From Nostoc sp. MS1 (GTDB lineage: Bacteria; Cyanobacteriota; Cyanobacteriia; Cyanobacteriales; Nostocaceae): 64,000 nucleotides of DNA. The translations under genes were made by a program, and so were the position numbers. Shown piece by piece: positions 27,043-35,357 of the stretch (its first letter is position 1; every line of letters begins with the position of its first letter). The stretch spans positions 1,612,001-1,676,000 of the forward strand of contig NZ_AP023441.1 in the NCBI RefSeq assembly GCF_019976755.1, read 5' to 3'. The notes under the pieces are model-generated. The model made no database searches. It had not been told where the DNA came from and saw only the letters and a program-made list of their open reading frames with translations.

Positions 27043-27357
27043 TTATACCTCTGGGAATAGAACTTGTCTGATTTTCTCTACATCCCCAGATGCGATAGTG
27101 ACGATCGCTTTTTTATATTGGGGCTTAAAGCCAATAAATTTACCTACACGTTTTTTTCTACGTGGTGGCAATGCTGTATTGACTTTGACAACTTTAACTT
27201 CAAATAAGTCTTCAATTGCCGATCTAATTTGTGGCTTTGTTGCTTTAGGAGTCACTTCAAATGTGTATTTGTTCTGCTCCATTAAGATGGTCGCTTTTTC
27301 TGTCAAGATGGGGCGACGAATCAAATCGGGCAGGTTGCGGGGGTCAAACTTAACCAT
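27043..27357 (-). CDS. rplW: 50S ribosomal protein L23
   Basis: A 104-residue uL23 at the tunnel exit, the docking site for trigger factor and SRP. It has RRPILTEKATILMEQNKYTFEV and RKKRVGKFIGFKPQYKKAIV. It overlaps the end of rplD by eight bases. Confidence 0.98.
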   Translation of the reverse strand: MVKFDPRNLPDLIRRPILTEKATILMEQNKYTFEVTPKATKPQIRSAIEDLFEVKVVKVNTALPPRRKKRVGKFIGFKPQYKKAIVTIASGDVEKIRQVLFPEV

Positions 27358-27982
27358 TGTAGACCTCCTGAATTTTTTCTAAGGCTGAGGTGGTGACAAC
27401 GATTTTGTCAGCGTGCAGCAAATCATAAACGTTGAGTTGATCAGCAGCAATGAGTTTCAAGTTCTCAATGTTGCGAGCTGACAAATATACGTTTTCAGGA
27501 AATTCGCTCAAGATTAATAGTGCCTTGCTTTCCGGTTCTACACCCCAACGAGTTAGTGCGGCGACTAAATCTTTGGTCTTGGGACGGGATAGCTCGTTGC
27601 TAAATTCTTCTACTACAATCAAATCGTCTGCACGGCTCACAAATGCTGTTCGCAGTGCTAAACGCCGCTCTTTGCGGTTCATTTTTAAGTTGAACTCTCT
27701 GGGTTTGGGTCCAAAGATTACACCACCACCACGCCATAAGGGTGAACGGATAGAACCTGCACGGGCGCGTCCGGTTCCTTTTTGCCGCCAGGGTTTACGA
27801 CCACCGCCTCGGACTTCCGCACGGGTTTTGGTGCTGGCTGTTCCTTGACGGGCGTTGTGTTGTTGTCTTACTAGGGCGCGGTGTACGATATGTACTGCCG
27901 TTTCTTCTTTGGCAACACGCAACTCGAACGTTTTCTGTCCGACTTGCTCCCCTTGCCAATTTTTTACTACACTCTCTACCAT
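27350..27982 (-). CDS. rplD: 50S ribosomal protein L4
   Basis: A 210-residue uL4 with the tunnel loop segment TRAEVRGGGRKPWRQKGTGRARAGS. In many bacteria L4 also represses its own operon; whether it does here is not shown. It overlaps rplW by eight bases. Confidence 0.98.
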   Translation of the reverse strand: MVESVVKNWQGEQVGQKTFELRVAKEETAVHIVHRALVRQQHNARQGTASTKTRAEVRGGGRKPWRQKGTGRARAGSIRSPLWRGGGVIFGPKPREFNLKMNRKERRLALRTAFVSRADDLIVVEEFSNELSRPKTKDLVAALTRWGVEPESKALLILSEFPENVYLSARNIENLKLIAADQLNVYDLLHADKIVVTTSALEKIQEVYNG

Positions 27983-28046
27983 TGTTTTGTCCTTTATCAG
28001 TTGTTTAGTTGCCAGTTGTCAGTAACGGTTGATTATTGACTTGTGA

Positions 28047-28682
28047 CTACTTACCAACTTTTTTAGCAGGTACAATATTTAATAAAGCCCCTGGTTTGCC
28101 AGGAACAGCGCCTTTAATTAAAAGCAAGTTGCGCTCCGCATCAACGCGCACTACGGTCAGTTTGCGAATAGTAACGCGAGTACCACCTAAACGTCCTGCC
28201 ATCCGTTTTCCGGGATAGACACGACCTGGGGTTGTACCTGCACCAATAGAACCGGGCGCTCTATGGTTTTTGGAACCGTGGGACATTGGCCCGCGTCCAA
28301 AGTTGTTCCGCTTTTGGTTGCCTGCAAAACCGCGACCGATACTAGTACCGATAACGTCTACAATTTGACCTGCACTAAAAATATCTGCTTTAATTTCTTG
28401 CCCTAACGCATAATCGCTAGAAGCATCTGTGTGATACTCTTTCAAATGCCGCAATGCGGGGGCAGATGATTTGGCTAAGTGACCTAGTAAGGGTCTGTTC
28501 AACGCCTTGGGTTTAACTTCGCCGTAGCCAACTTGGATAGCTGCGTAGCCGTCGGTTGGTTTGGTTTTAACTTGGGTAACAACGCATGGCCCCACTTGGA
28601 CGACTGTTACAGGAATTGCAACTCCTGCTTCGTCAAATATTTGGGTCATGCCCAGCTTGGTGCCGAGAATCCCTACAGACAC
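28047..28682 (-). CDS. rplC: 50S ribosomal protein L3
   Basis: A 211-residue uL3 that reaches the peptidyl-transferase centre, with GILGTKLGMTQIFDEAG and the loop GRGPMSHGSKNHRAPGSIGAGTTPGRVYPGKRMAG. The start is GTG, preceded by AGGAG at nine bases. It is the first gene of the 18-kb cluster; rpsJ (S10), which often precedes it, is not here. Confidence 0.98.
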   Translation of the reverse strand: MSVGILGTKLGMTQIFDEAGVAIPVTVVQVGPCVVTQVKTKPTDGYAAIQVGYGEVKPKALNRPLLGHLAKSSAPALRHLKEYHTDASSDYALGQEIKADIFSAGQIVDVIGTSIGRGFAGNQKRNNFGRGPMSHGSKNHRAPGSIGAGTTPGRVYPGKRMAGRLGGTRVTIRKLTVVRVDAERNLLLIKGAVPGKPGALLNIVPAKKVGK

Positions 28683-28853
28683 AGTACTGGCTCTCCTTTA
28701 TAGCAATCGGGTTTTCTAGACACACTGTGTGAACTCCGGTGAGGTACGGACGAAATTTATGAATTTGCAAGTAGCTACGCCACCACAAATTCTGCCGGAC
28801 ACAACAGGCGGTGTCTTTATTTTGTCAATGTATTTAGTTGCACTCTCTTATTT

Positions 28854-28899
28854 ACCAGAACAGCCACAAGCGTCTTCGTAAGAAGATATAGCTTCTGGT
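28854..28899 (-). promoter_or_regulatory. Nested stem-loop in the rplC leader
   Basis: On the minus strand ACCAGAA pairs with TTCTGGT, enclosing a shorter AGC/GCT pairing and a TCTTC-TTAC-GAAGA hairpin. It is 172 bases upstream of the rplC start, inside the likely 5' untranslated region, and could be a regulatory RNA element or simply a repeat. Confidence 0.4.
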
Positions 28900-28956
28900 A
28901 TTGGGGCAAGCTTGTACAGCTTTGCGCTTCGTGCAGCAATGCTTTCGTCCGAGCAA

Positions 28957-29003
28957 TTGCTTAGGCACTTTTCTGGCGGCAGTGCCTTGAGGGTGTCTCC
29001 CGA
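28957..29003. repeat. Dispersed GGCAGT...ACTGCC palindromic repeat, copy 1
   Basis: The minus strand reads GGCAGTTGTCTCAAATCGGG then a C-rich stretch and GCACTGCC. It is clearly similar to 61272-61318. The GGCAGT/ACTGCC ends are inverted repeats. Confidence 0.6.
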
Positions 29004-29503
29004 TTTGAGACAACTGCCATTTAGTAGGGGACTTAAGCAGTTCTTACCACTCAGTATCCTTTAACTGAAGTCACACTCAGTTTCTACTTCTTTAAACAAA
29101 TTCAACCTTAATATAAGGTGTTGCTTGTTTTTTAAACTACAGGAGTGAGTGTAGTCGTTGCTTTGACCTAAAAGCTTTTCTAGTTTATCAGTCTTTGATC
29201 ACTTTGTGCCAGTTTATCTATATAAACTTTTTAGCTCAGGCGATCGCGGCTTGATACCTTAATAGGCGATTTTGGTCACAATCTAATAATATATACTATC
29301 TATTTGTTGTTGTCTAGAAAATTTCTAGATGGATTGATTAACCACAGATGCACAGAAAAATTGTAGTTCTGTTCCCTGTTGGCTTTTGCACGATTGAGGA
29401 TAGCTTATCTAAAGTATAAGCTTCCTGATCTAACTGAATCTGACCTTTAAAGGTAAATAATAGAGATATCAAAGTGGGATAGGACAAAACCTCAAAAAAC
29501 TAT

Positions 29504-29992
29504 ATGGCACTAATTACCACTGGCAACGGTTTCATTAAGGATCTGGAAAAATTTGGATCTTTAGGTGTTTACGTACCTCTGGAAGGAGGTTTTGAAGGTC
29601 GGTATCGGCGGCGGTTGCGTGCGGCTGGCTATACGACTTTTATGTTTACCGCGCGGGGATTAGGTGATGTCGCCGCTTATCTGACAGGCGTTCACGGGGT
29701 TAGACCTCCCCATTTAGGGAAGAAAAGCTCTGGTAATGGTGCAGCAGTGGGTAATGTATATTATCTGCCACCAATTGTTGGCTCTCAACTAGAACAATTG
29801 CCACCCAAGTCTAAGGGGTTGGTATTGTGGATCATTGAAGGGCATATTCTCTCTGATCAGGAAGTTGAGTTTTTGACAGAGTTACCGAAGCTGGAACCCA
29901 AGGTGAAGGTAATCATTGAGAGAGGAGGCGATCGCGCTTTCCGTTGGAAGTCTCTTAAAGATACAATCTCTGCTACTTATCAGGCTGTTTAG
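29504..29992 (+). CDS. ndhN: NDH-1 subunit N
   Basis: A 162-residue NdhN, a subunit specific to the oxygenic-photosynthetic NDH-1 complex that drives respiration and cyclic electron flow at the thylakoid. Recognisable segments are MALITTGNGFIKDLEKFG, YTTFMFTARGLGDVAAYLTGVHGVRPPHLGKK and the ending VIERGGDRAFRWKSL. No transmembrane helix, as expected for a peripheral arm subunit. It is divergent from the ribosomal cluster. Confidence 0.95.
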   Translation: MALITTGNGFIKDLEKFGSLGVYVPLEGGFEGRYRRRLRAAGYTTFMFTARGLGDVAAYLTGVHGVRPPHLGKKSSGNGAAVGNVYYLPPIVGSQLEQLPPKSKGLVLWIIEGHILSDQEVEFLTELPKLEPKVKVIIERGGDRAFRWKSLKDTISATYQAV

Positions 29993-29996
29993 TTAA

Positions 29997-30090
29997 CAAT
30001 TGACAATTGACAATTGACAGTTGACAGTTGTCCATAAGAAAGGGTAAAGGGTAAAGGATTTCCATTCTGCCCTTTCACCTTTCACCTTTT
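29997..30090. repeat. STRRs downstream of ndhN
   Basis: ACAATTG/ACAGTTG heptamers (29997-30032) are followed by GGTAAAG units (30041-30057) and the inverse CTTTCAC units (30071-30090). The last two could pair as a hairpin after ndhN. Confidence 0.8.
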
Positions 30091-30123
30091 CCCCTCTTAA
30101 GTCTTCTTCATCTTCCCTACTCA

Positions 30124-30600
30124 TTACTCCCTACTCCCTGTCATCAGCATTTCCATTGTGCTGAGGCGGAAACCACAGGATGTAAATAGTTTTCTGGCGG
30201 CTTCGTTGGCTGCGGCTGTGTCTAGGCGGATTTGCTCTACTCCTATTTGGCGAAGGCGTTGGATGGTTTGTTGGACGATTTGCTTGGCAATGCCTTGTTT
30301 ACGGTATTCTGGCTCTACCCAAAGGTCATGAATGAAGGCAAATTCTTTTGTACGATAAATGGGTATTTCTTGTTCAACTGTTGCCACTATAAAAGCTACC
30401 AGTTGTCCTTGGTTGTCGGCTACTAAAAATACGCTACGTTCTTGGTTAGTTAGTCTTGTCAGCCATTTTTCATAGCGTTTTTCTGGATATGGTAAAAAGC
30501 CGTACTTGTCCACATCCCATGATTCATGTAACGCACAAATCTTCGCAACCATTGGTAAAACTGCGGGTACATCAGTAGGTGTTGCGGGGCGAATCAGCAT
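30124..30600 (-). CDS. GNAT family N-acetyltransferase
   Basis: A 158-residue GNAT acetyltransferase that moves an acetyl group from acetyl-CoA to an unknown amine. The acetyl-CoA loop is LWVEPEYRKQGIAKQIVQQTI (about 98-118), giving the Q/RxxGxG/A pattern, and the C-terminus has ANEAARKLFTSCGFR. The start at MLIRPATPTDVPAV matches the usual GNAT beginning; a TTG 24 bases earlier would extend it by eight residues. Confidence 0.85.
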   Translation of the reverse strand: MLIRPATPTDVPAVLPMVAKICALHESWDVDKYGFLPYPEKRYEKWLTRLTNQERSVFLVADNQGQLVAFIVATVEQEIPIYRTKEFAFIHDLWVEPEYRKQGIAKQIVQQTIQRLRQIGVEQIRLDTAAANEAARKLFTSCGFRLSTMEMLMTGSRE

Positions 30601-30699
30601 ACTGGGGATTGGTGACTTTGACAAACGTGGTTTTTACTTGTAGTAGATTAGATTGTATTGGTGTGACTTGGCTAAAATGTTGCATTAATTAACCACACA

Positions 30700-30862
30700 G
30701 AGAAGTCTGAGCGGTTCGAGGTAGCGTCTGTCTAAGACACGCTCCGCGTTCGCGTAAGCGTCTCGTAGAGAACGTAGAGAGGCTTCCTCCGTTGGCGCAG
30801 CCCGCCGCAGCATCAGAACTTCTCCTAACGGAGACGCTACGCTAACGGTAGGCACGGAGACA
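30700..30862. repeat. Repeat cluster with GCGTCTCCGTTAGGAGAAG-type words
   Basis: This gap is packed with short GC-rich interspersed words on both strands (for example CGTTCGCGTAAGCGTCTCGT and TTCTCCTAACGGAGACGCTA). A related word, GTTCGCGCAGCGTCTCCGAA, lies at 19986-20005 between rpsE and rplO. These are typical multi-copy Nostocales repeats. Confidence 0.65.
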
Positions 30863-30885
30863 TAGAGAAAGTTATATATAGGTTG

Positions 30886-31713
30886 TTAGTCTTGTTGATG
30901 GGCGAATTTATAGCCACCCCAGTAGGTGAGGGCGATCGCTATCACTAATAATACAGGTATGCTGTACCAGGGGAATTGAGATAGAGGAAAGTTAGTGGCT
31001 GCACGTAAGCCTGTACTGGCGTAGGTGAGGGGGAGTAGATAAACTACGGCTTGGAATGCGGTTGGTAAGGTGCTGGGGTCGAAGAAGGTGGCACCTAAGA
31101 AGGACATTGGGATAATTATAAAGTTGTTGTATAGCCCTACTGATTCTAGCGATCGCACTGATAAACCGACAATTACACCCAACCCAGCAAATACGGCACA
31201 ATTCAAAATTAGTACCAGTAAAAATAAGGGATTAATAAAATTCAGGTTTCTTGTGATTATCAGCGCTACTAAAATTACGGAACCGGAAGTCATCAAACCA
31301 CGCACAACTCCCGCCAGCATCTTACCAAGGTGCATTGCTAAAGGATTGATGGGGGTGAGCAATAATTCTTCAAAGGTTTTGCTAAACAGTCTATCTCCAC
31401 AAATTGAGAATGTTGTCCCACCGAAACTAATGGTCATGGAAGATAAGGCTACCATGCCGGGCAACATGAACTCTAAATAGCTATTGTAATTACCACTAAT
31501 ACCAGCACCGGGTCTTATTGAATTACCCAGTCCTAAACCGAACGCCAATATATATATAAGTGGTGATATTAAGCCTGATGCTGCTACTTGCGCTATACGT
31601 ACACGCAATTCTAACCAATCTCCCCAAAAGATGGTTAAGGTATCGGCTAAGAGGATTTGCAGTTGGGAGGTTTTAAAGTTATTGCCCCAGTTTAAGGATT
31701 TTTGAGATGTCAC
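30886..31713 (-). CDS. ABC-2 type transporter permease
   Basis: A 275-residue permease with about six hydrophobic segments, including LISPLIYILAFGLGLG, GLMTSGSVILVALIITRNL, LFLLVLILNCAVFAGLGVIVGLSV, FIIIPMSFLGATFFD and the last helix PVLLVIAIALTYWGGY. The layout fits the ABC-2/DrrB-NodJ export family (drugs, lipids or polysaccharide). No ATPase gene lies beside it, so its partner must be elsewhere. The substrate is unknown. Confidence 0.85.
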   Translation of the reverse strand: MTSQKSLNWGNNFKTSQLQILLADTLTIFWGDWLELRVRIAQVAASGLISPLIYILAFGLGLGNSIRPGAGISGNYNSYLEFMLPGMVALSSMTISFGGTTFSICGDRLFSKTFEELLLTPINPLAMHLGKMLAGVVRGLMTSGSVILVALIITRNLNFINPLFLLVLILNCAVFAGLGVIVGLSVRSLESVGLYNNFIIIPMSFLGATFFDPSTLPTAFQAVVYLLPLTYASTGLRAATNFPLSQFPWYSIPVLLVIAIALTYWGGYKFAHQQD

Positions 31714-31881
31714 TTTTTTCAGTCAGGTATGCAGTCTGTTGTAAATATTACGTTACATTTCCCAACATCTCAATATCTCAGGGAGGAAGTGAAGATATAC
31801 AACTGGAGAATAAATATCCTATTTCTCACCTAGTCTGTAAATTTATGGATTTTTAGAAAAGTGTAACAAACATCCCTGATA

Positions 31882-31904
31882 ATAGTATCACCAAATGATA
31901 CTAT
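31882..31904. promoter_or_regulatory. Perfect palindrome before hicA, candidate operator
   Basis: ATAGTATCA-CCAAA-TGATACTAT, nine-base perfect arms around five bases, ends three bases before the hicA ATG. HicB-type antitoxins bind such inverted repeats to repress their own operon, so this is a likely autoregulatory operator. Confidence 0.65.
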
Positions 31905-31907
31905 AAA

Positions 31908-32204
31908 ATGGTACTAAACAGCAAACATCAAAAAACCCTAGATGACGTTTTTGAAAGTCCGGTTAGAGCCAATATCCTGTGGAGTGATATTGAGTCTTTG
32001 TTGATTGCGCTTGGTGCGGAAGTGTCAGAAGGAAGGGGGTCAAGAGTGAGGATAGCTCTTAGTAGTGTCAGAGCAATTTTCCACCGACCACACCCACAAA
32101 AAGAAACTGATAAAGGTGCTGTTAAGTCTATGCGGCACTTTTTGACAGAAGCCGGGTTTAAAGAAGACATAAGCACAGGGGAGCTAAATAACAATGAGAT
32201 ATAA
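31908..32204 (+). CDS. hicA: HicA-family mRNA interferase toxin
   Basis: A 98-residue HicA-type toxin with a dsRBD-like fold that cuts mRNA in a translation-independent way. The catalytic His is probably in RAIFHRPHPQKETDKGAV (about 60-77), and SRVRIAL precedes it. It is slightly longer than the minimal HicA of about 60 residues, with an extended N-terminus. It overlaps hicB by 11 bases, and toxin-first order is normal for hicAB. Confidence 0.85.
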   Translation: MVLNSKHQKTLDDVFESPVRANILWSDIESLLIALGAEVSEGRGSRVRIALSSVRAIFHRPHPQKETDKGAVKSMRHFLTEAGFKEDISTGELNNNEI

Positions 32205-32514
32205 AGGATATGAAGCCGTTGTTGAGTTTGATGATGAAGCTGAAATCTTTCATGGCGAAGTGATCAACATTCGAGATGTGATTACATTTCAGGCTGATAA
32301 CGTAAAAGAGCTAAAGCAAGCCTTTCACGACTCAGTTGATGATTATTTAGAATTTTGCAAAGAACGTGGTGAAGAACCTGAAAAGCCATTTTCAGGTAAG
32401 CTAATGCTCAGAATTAACCCGGAGTTACATAAAACAATTGCTGTCAAGGCAAAGAAAGAGGGTAAAAGCCTTAACTCTTGGATAGAAAAATGCTTGTGCC
32501 AGTATGCTGGTTAA
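32194..32514 (+). CDS. hicB: HicB-family antitoxin
   Basis: A 106-residue antitoxin. The N-terminal HicB fold runs about 1-65 (MRYKGYEAVVEFDDEAEIFHGEV, VKELKQAFHDSVDDYLEFCKERGEEPEKPFSG). The C-terminus is a ribbon-helix-helix DNA-binding part (LMLRINPELHKTIAVKAKKEGKSLNSWIEKCL). It would neutralise HicA and bind the palindrome upstream of hicA. Confidence 0.88.
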   Translation: MRYKGYEAVVEFDDEAEIFHGEVINIRDVITFQADNVKELKQAFHDSVDDYLEFCKERGEEPEKPFSGKLMLRINPELHKTIAVKAKKEGKSLNSWIEKCLCQYAG

Positions 32515-32570
32515 CGTTGGGTCTAGTGTTGAATTTTTAGGGACTTCCACATCAAAAATATCTAAAATTT

Positions 32571-32631
32571 AGGGTGCGTCAGTATAAATATTTTCTTAGT
32601 ATCGCTAGGATTTCTCGTACTGACGCACCCT
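32571..32631. repeat. Palindromic repeat AGGGTGCGTCAGTA
   Basis: AGGGTGCGTCAGTA (32571-32584) and its exact inverse TACTGACGCACCCT (32618-32631) flank a 33-base AT-rich loop. A second inverted pair, GGGGTGGGT/ACCCACCCC, follows at 32672-32680 and 32711-32719. Both fit small non-autonomous Nostocales elements or terminators between convergent genes. Confidence 0.7.
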
Positions 32632-32756
32632 ACTAACTGCTTAATTCTGAATTTTGAATTGCTAATAAGTAGGGGTGGGTGATAACACCCAACTTTTCTT
32701 ACTTTACGCTACCCACCCCAATGAGATTTTTTTAAAGCCAGCTTGCTTAGTTTAAC

Positions 32757-33212
32757 CTAATCCCAATCTGGAATTTCTGCGTCTTCACCACCAACGCCGA
32801 TCGCAGTATTATAAATTTCTGCGTCAGTAATGGTAAGGTTTTCCATTGATGCACCATATACGTTGGAGTCAATCACATGGGCGCGAGTTAAATTCACTCC
32901 ATTGAGATTGGCTTTTTTCATGTTGACGTTAGTTAGGTAGGCTGAAGTTAAGTTAGCTCCTTTTAAGTTGGCGTTTGTTAAATCTGCACCTTCAAGGTTA
33001 GCGCCAGAAAGATTAGCGCCAGAAAGGTTAGCATTTCTTAGGTCAGCACCAATTAAATGAGCGCTGCTGAGGTTCATGCCTTTTAGATTACACCCGATAC
33101 ATTCCCCAGTAGATAACAGTTTTTGTAAGTCTTGCGGATTCCCGGCGTTGACTGAGTTCGCCAAAAATAGGGGAGTTGCTAAGGCCACAGCCGCTAATAG
33201 CTTGAGTTTCAT
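32757..33212 (-). CDS. Secreted pentapeptide-repeat protein
   Basis: A 151-residue protein with a signal peptide (MKLKLLAAVALATPLFLANSVNA) and about 15 pentapeptide repeats of the A(D/N)LxX type (LRNANLSGANLSGANLEGADL...), which should fold into a right-handed quadrilateral beta-helix in the periplasm or lumen. Two Cys in GECIGCNLKG before the repeats could form a disulfide. The function of such cyanobacterial proteins is mostly unknown. Confidence 0.85.
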   Translation of the reverse strand: MKLKLLAAVALATPLFLANSVNAGNPQDLQKLLSTGECIGCNLKGMNLSSAHLIGADLRNANLSGANLSGANLEGADLTNANLKGANLTSAYLTNVNMKKANLNGVNLTRAHVIDSNVYGASMENLTITDAEIYNTAIGVGGEDAEIPDWD

Positions 33213-33523
33213 AATTATCCCCCTTTCTAGTTAAGTAGCGTCCGTTCTTTACCTCACATTTCTATTATCTCATTAAATTTCAGGAGAATGTTGATTTAAA
33301 GCACACTTGCTTTTAATATCTAAATCTTTTTGTAACCATATTGAAACTATTATTGGGTATGGTTTTTAGCTTTTTTTATTTAAGTAATTGAGCATAAATA
33401 CTTGGATTAATTTTATGTTAAATATTCTTAAGATATTGCACCATTTAGTATATATGTATTAAGAAAAATTTTGCGTATTTTCCTATTACTAAATGGTACA
33501 CGATCAAACTGATATTTAGTGAT
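33213..33523. other. AT-rich gap with an 11-base inverted repeat
   Basis: The gap holds ACCATTTAGTA (33440-33450) and its inverse TACTAAATGGT (33487-33497), close to the 3' end of the hydrolase gene. The rest, upstream of the pentapeptide gene, is AT-rich and shows nothing else. Confidence 0.5.
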
Positions 33524-34387
33524 TTACAGTACCAGAAATTCCCGAATATACTGATTCACTAATTCGGGCTTTTCTTGCTGTACCCAATGTCCACAAGCGG
33601 GAATATACTTAATTTCTAGATTTTTTACATAATTTTCTGTGCCGTAAGTAAGCTCTTTGCCTAAAGCAGTATCGTTTTCTCCCCAAATCATCAGTGTTGG
33701 CACATCTAAAATTCCCCAAGTTCTATTAAATAGGGAATGTGAAAAAACATTACGATAGTAGTTCAGCATGGCAGTAAGTGCGCCGGGTTTTGCGGCGGAT
33801 TTTTGATAAACATCAAGGTCTTGTTGATTGAAAGCATCTTTATTAAATGCTGTGCCTTGTATAGTTTTGGGAATGATTTGATAATCTCCTGATTGTAAAA
33901 GTAATTCTGGTATTCCGGGAAGTTGAAACAGGAATATATACGAGCTACGTAGTAATTGTTGGGGCTGAAAAAGACCTTGAGAAAATTTCGCTGGGTGGGG
34001 TAGGTTGAGGATAATTAACCGCTCTACCATATTAGGATGGGCATAAGCGAAAGACCAAGCGATCGCACCTCCCCAATCATGTCCTACTAAAATACACTTT
34101 TCATGTCCTAATCCTCTAATCAGTCCTTCAATGTCTTTGATGAACTCATCCATAACATAGGCTGATTGTTCTTTTGGTTTATCGCTGTCGTTGTAACCAC
34201 GCAAATCAACTGCAACGACTTGGAAATGTTGAGCGAAGACGGGTATTTGATGCCGCCAGGAATACCAACATTCAGGAAATCCATGTAACATGAGCATTAA
34301 TGGGCCTGTGCCTTGGGTAACATAGTGCAGCTTCACCCCGTTGGTAGTAATGTATTCGTGTTGCCAAGTATCCTGAGTGACGGTCAT
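33524..34387 (-). CDS. Alpha/beta hydrolase, epoxide hydrolase-like
   Basis: A 287-residue alpha/beta hydrolase. The oxyanion motif is HGFPECWYSWRHQ (about 35-47), the nucleophile elbow is VGHDWGGAIAW with Asp (about 103), and the His is in ACGHWVQQEKP near 268. Asp as nucleophile and HGFPE point to epoxide hydrolases or haloalkane dehalogenases, with epoxide hydrolase more likely. No signal peptide. The substrate is not known. Confidence 0.85.
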   Translation of the reverse strand: MTVTQDTWQHEYITTNGVKLHYVTQGTGPLMLMLHGFPECWYSWRHQIPVFAQHFQVVAVDLRGYNDSDKPKEQSAYVMDEFIKDIEGLIRGLGHEKCILVGHDWGGAIAWSFAYAHPNMVERLIILNLPHPAKFSQGLFQPQQLLRSSYIFLFQLPGIPELLLQSGDYQIIPKTIQGTAFNKDAFNQQDLDVYQKSAAKPGALTAMLNYYRNVFSHSLFNRTWGILDVPTLMIWGENDTALGKELTYGTENYVKNLEIKYIPACGHWVQQEKPELVNQYIREFLVL

Positions 34388-34508
34388 AGGTTAGATTCCT
34401 TATATAAATGAAACTATTGTTTTTATACTGGAAAGCTTTGCAATTTAAAACATCTGTTTGCAGATGTGTTGTGTAAATGTCTGGATAGTGTTAATGCAAG
34501 GATGTTGA

Positions 34509-35348
34509 ATGATGTCTGATATTAAAGAAAATGTAGTGACTTTTGCTAAACAATTTCTGCCTTATTACAGATTTATTCGCCCACCAGAATCTACAATCGA
34601 TAGTAGCCACATACTATCAACAGAATTAAATAGTGATTCGATTAAAGTTTTAAATTGGAATATTGCCAAAAATAACTTTGAAAAATTTTGGTTTCAAGAT
34701 TTTTTCAAAATCCAGAGAGAATGCCAACCAGACTTAATATTTTTACAAGAAGTACGTATGGGTTTGGCGGTAGAGCAAATTGTTGGGTTTAAAAATATGA
34801 GTTGGGCTTATGCACCCAATTTTATTGATGCTCACCACCAAACTTATTCGGGAATTTTGACTGCGGCGAAAATTAGTGCGATCGCTAAAAAAGTCATCGT
34901 GACAAAACATCATGAGCCTGTGTTAAAAACTCCTAAAGTTTCGTTGTTTACTGAATACTCTTTATCTCATCATCATGAAACTCTGTTAACTATCAATAGT
35001 CATCTAATTAATTTTGTAGATTTAGAGAAGTTTAAGGCTCAATTACATGAATTGGAGTTAGCCATATCAACTCATACTGGGCCGATTATTTTTGCAGGGG
35101 ACTTTAACACTTGGAGCCGTAAACGAGCCGTACTATTAGAAAAGACTGTCATCAGGCTGGGTTTAAAAGAAGCACATTTTGCCCCGGATGAAAGTAAGAA
35201 GATTAAACGGTTCCTTTTGTCACCCCCCCTAGACTATATTTTTTATCGAGGTCTAAAAGAAAAATGTAGCAGTGCTAGGGTATTAGATGAAATTTGTTCA
35301 TCCGATCACAAACCTTTACTGGCAGAATTTACTTATGACCATATATAA
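34509..35348 (+). CDS. Endonuclease/exonuclease/phosphatase family hydrolase
   Basis: A 279-residue EEP-superfamily phosphodiesterase. Motifs: KVLNWNIAKNN (about 47-57), FLQEVR (metal Glu, about 80), NSHLINF, IIFAGDFNTWS (catalytic Asp-Asn) and SSDHKPLLAEF at the C-terminus (SDH). It lies nine bases before the cardiolipin synthase gene, so the two form an operon, and it could act on a phosphodiester lipid or other lipid-linked phosphate. Its own substrate is not shown. Confidence 0.85.
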   Translation: MMSDIKENVVTFAKQFLPYYRFIRPPESTIDSSHILSTELNSDSIKVLNWNIAKNNFEKFWFQDFFKIQRECQPDLIFLQEVRMGLAVEQIVGFKNMSWAYAPNFIDAHHQTYSGILTAAKISAIAKKVIVTKHHEPVLKTPKVSLFTEYSLSHHHETLLTINSHLINFVDLEKFKAQLHELELAISTHTGPIIFAGDFNTWSRKRAVLLEKTVIRLGLKEAHFAPDESKKIKRFLLSPPLDYIFYRGLKEKCSSARVLDEICSSDHKPLLAEFTYDHI

Positions 35349-35357
35349 GTAATTAAG

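Larger units (their letters stand above)
28683..29503. other. 821-base gap between rplC and ndhN: leader and repeat
   Basis: This divergent gap should hold the promoters of the ribosomal cluster (minus) and ndhN (plus). A nested stem-loop lies at 28854-28899 and a member of a dispersed palindromic repeat at 28957-29003. A 65-codon open frame runs on the minus strand from about 29062 to 28851 but has no ATG and overlaps both, so it was not called. A HIP1-like site lies near 29240. Confidence 0.5.

Noticed and set aside
28851..29062. 65-codon minus-strand frame ending DACGCSGK in the rplC leader
   Set aside because: It has no ATG or good alternative start with a ribosome site, and its middle part is the dispersed repeat seen also at 61272.
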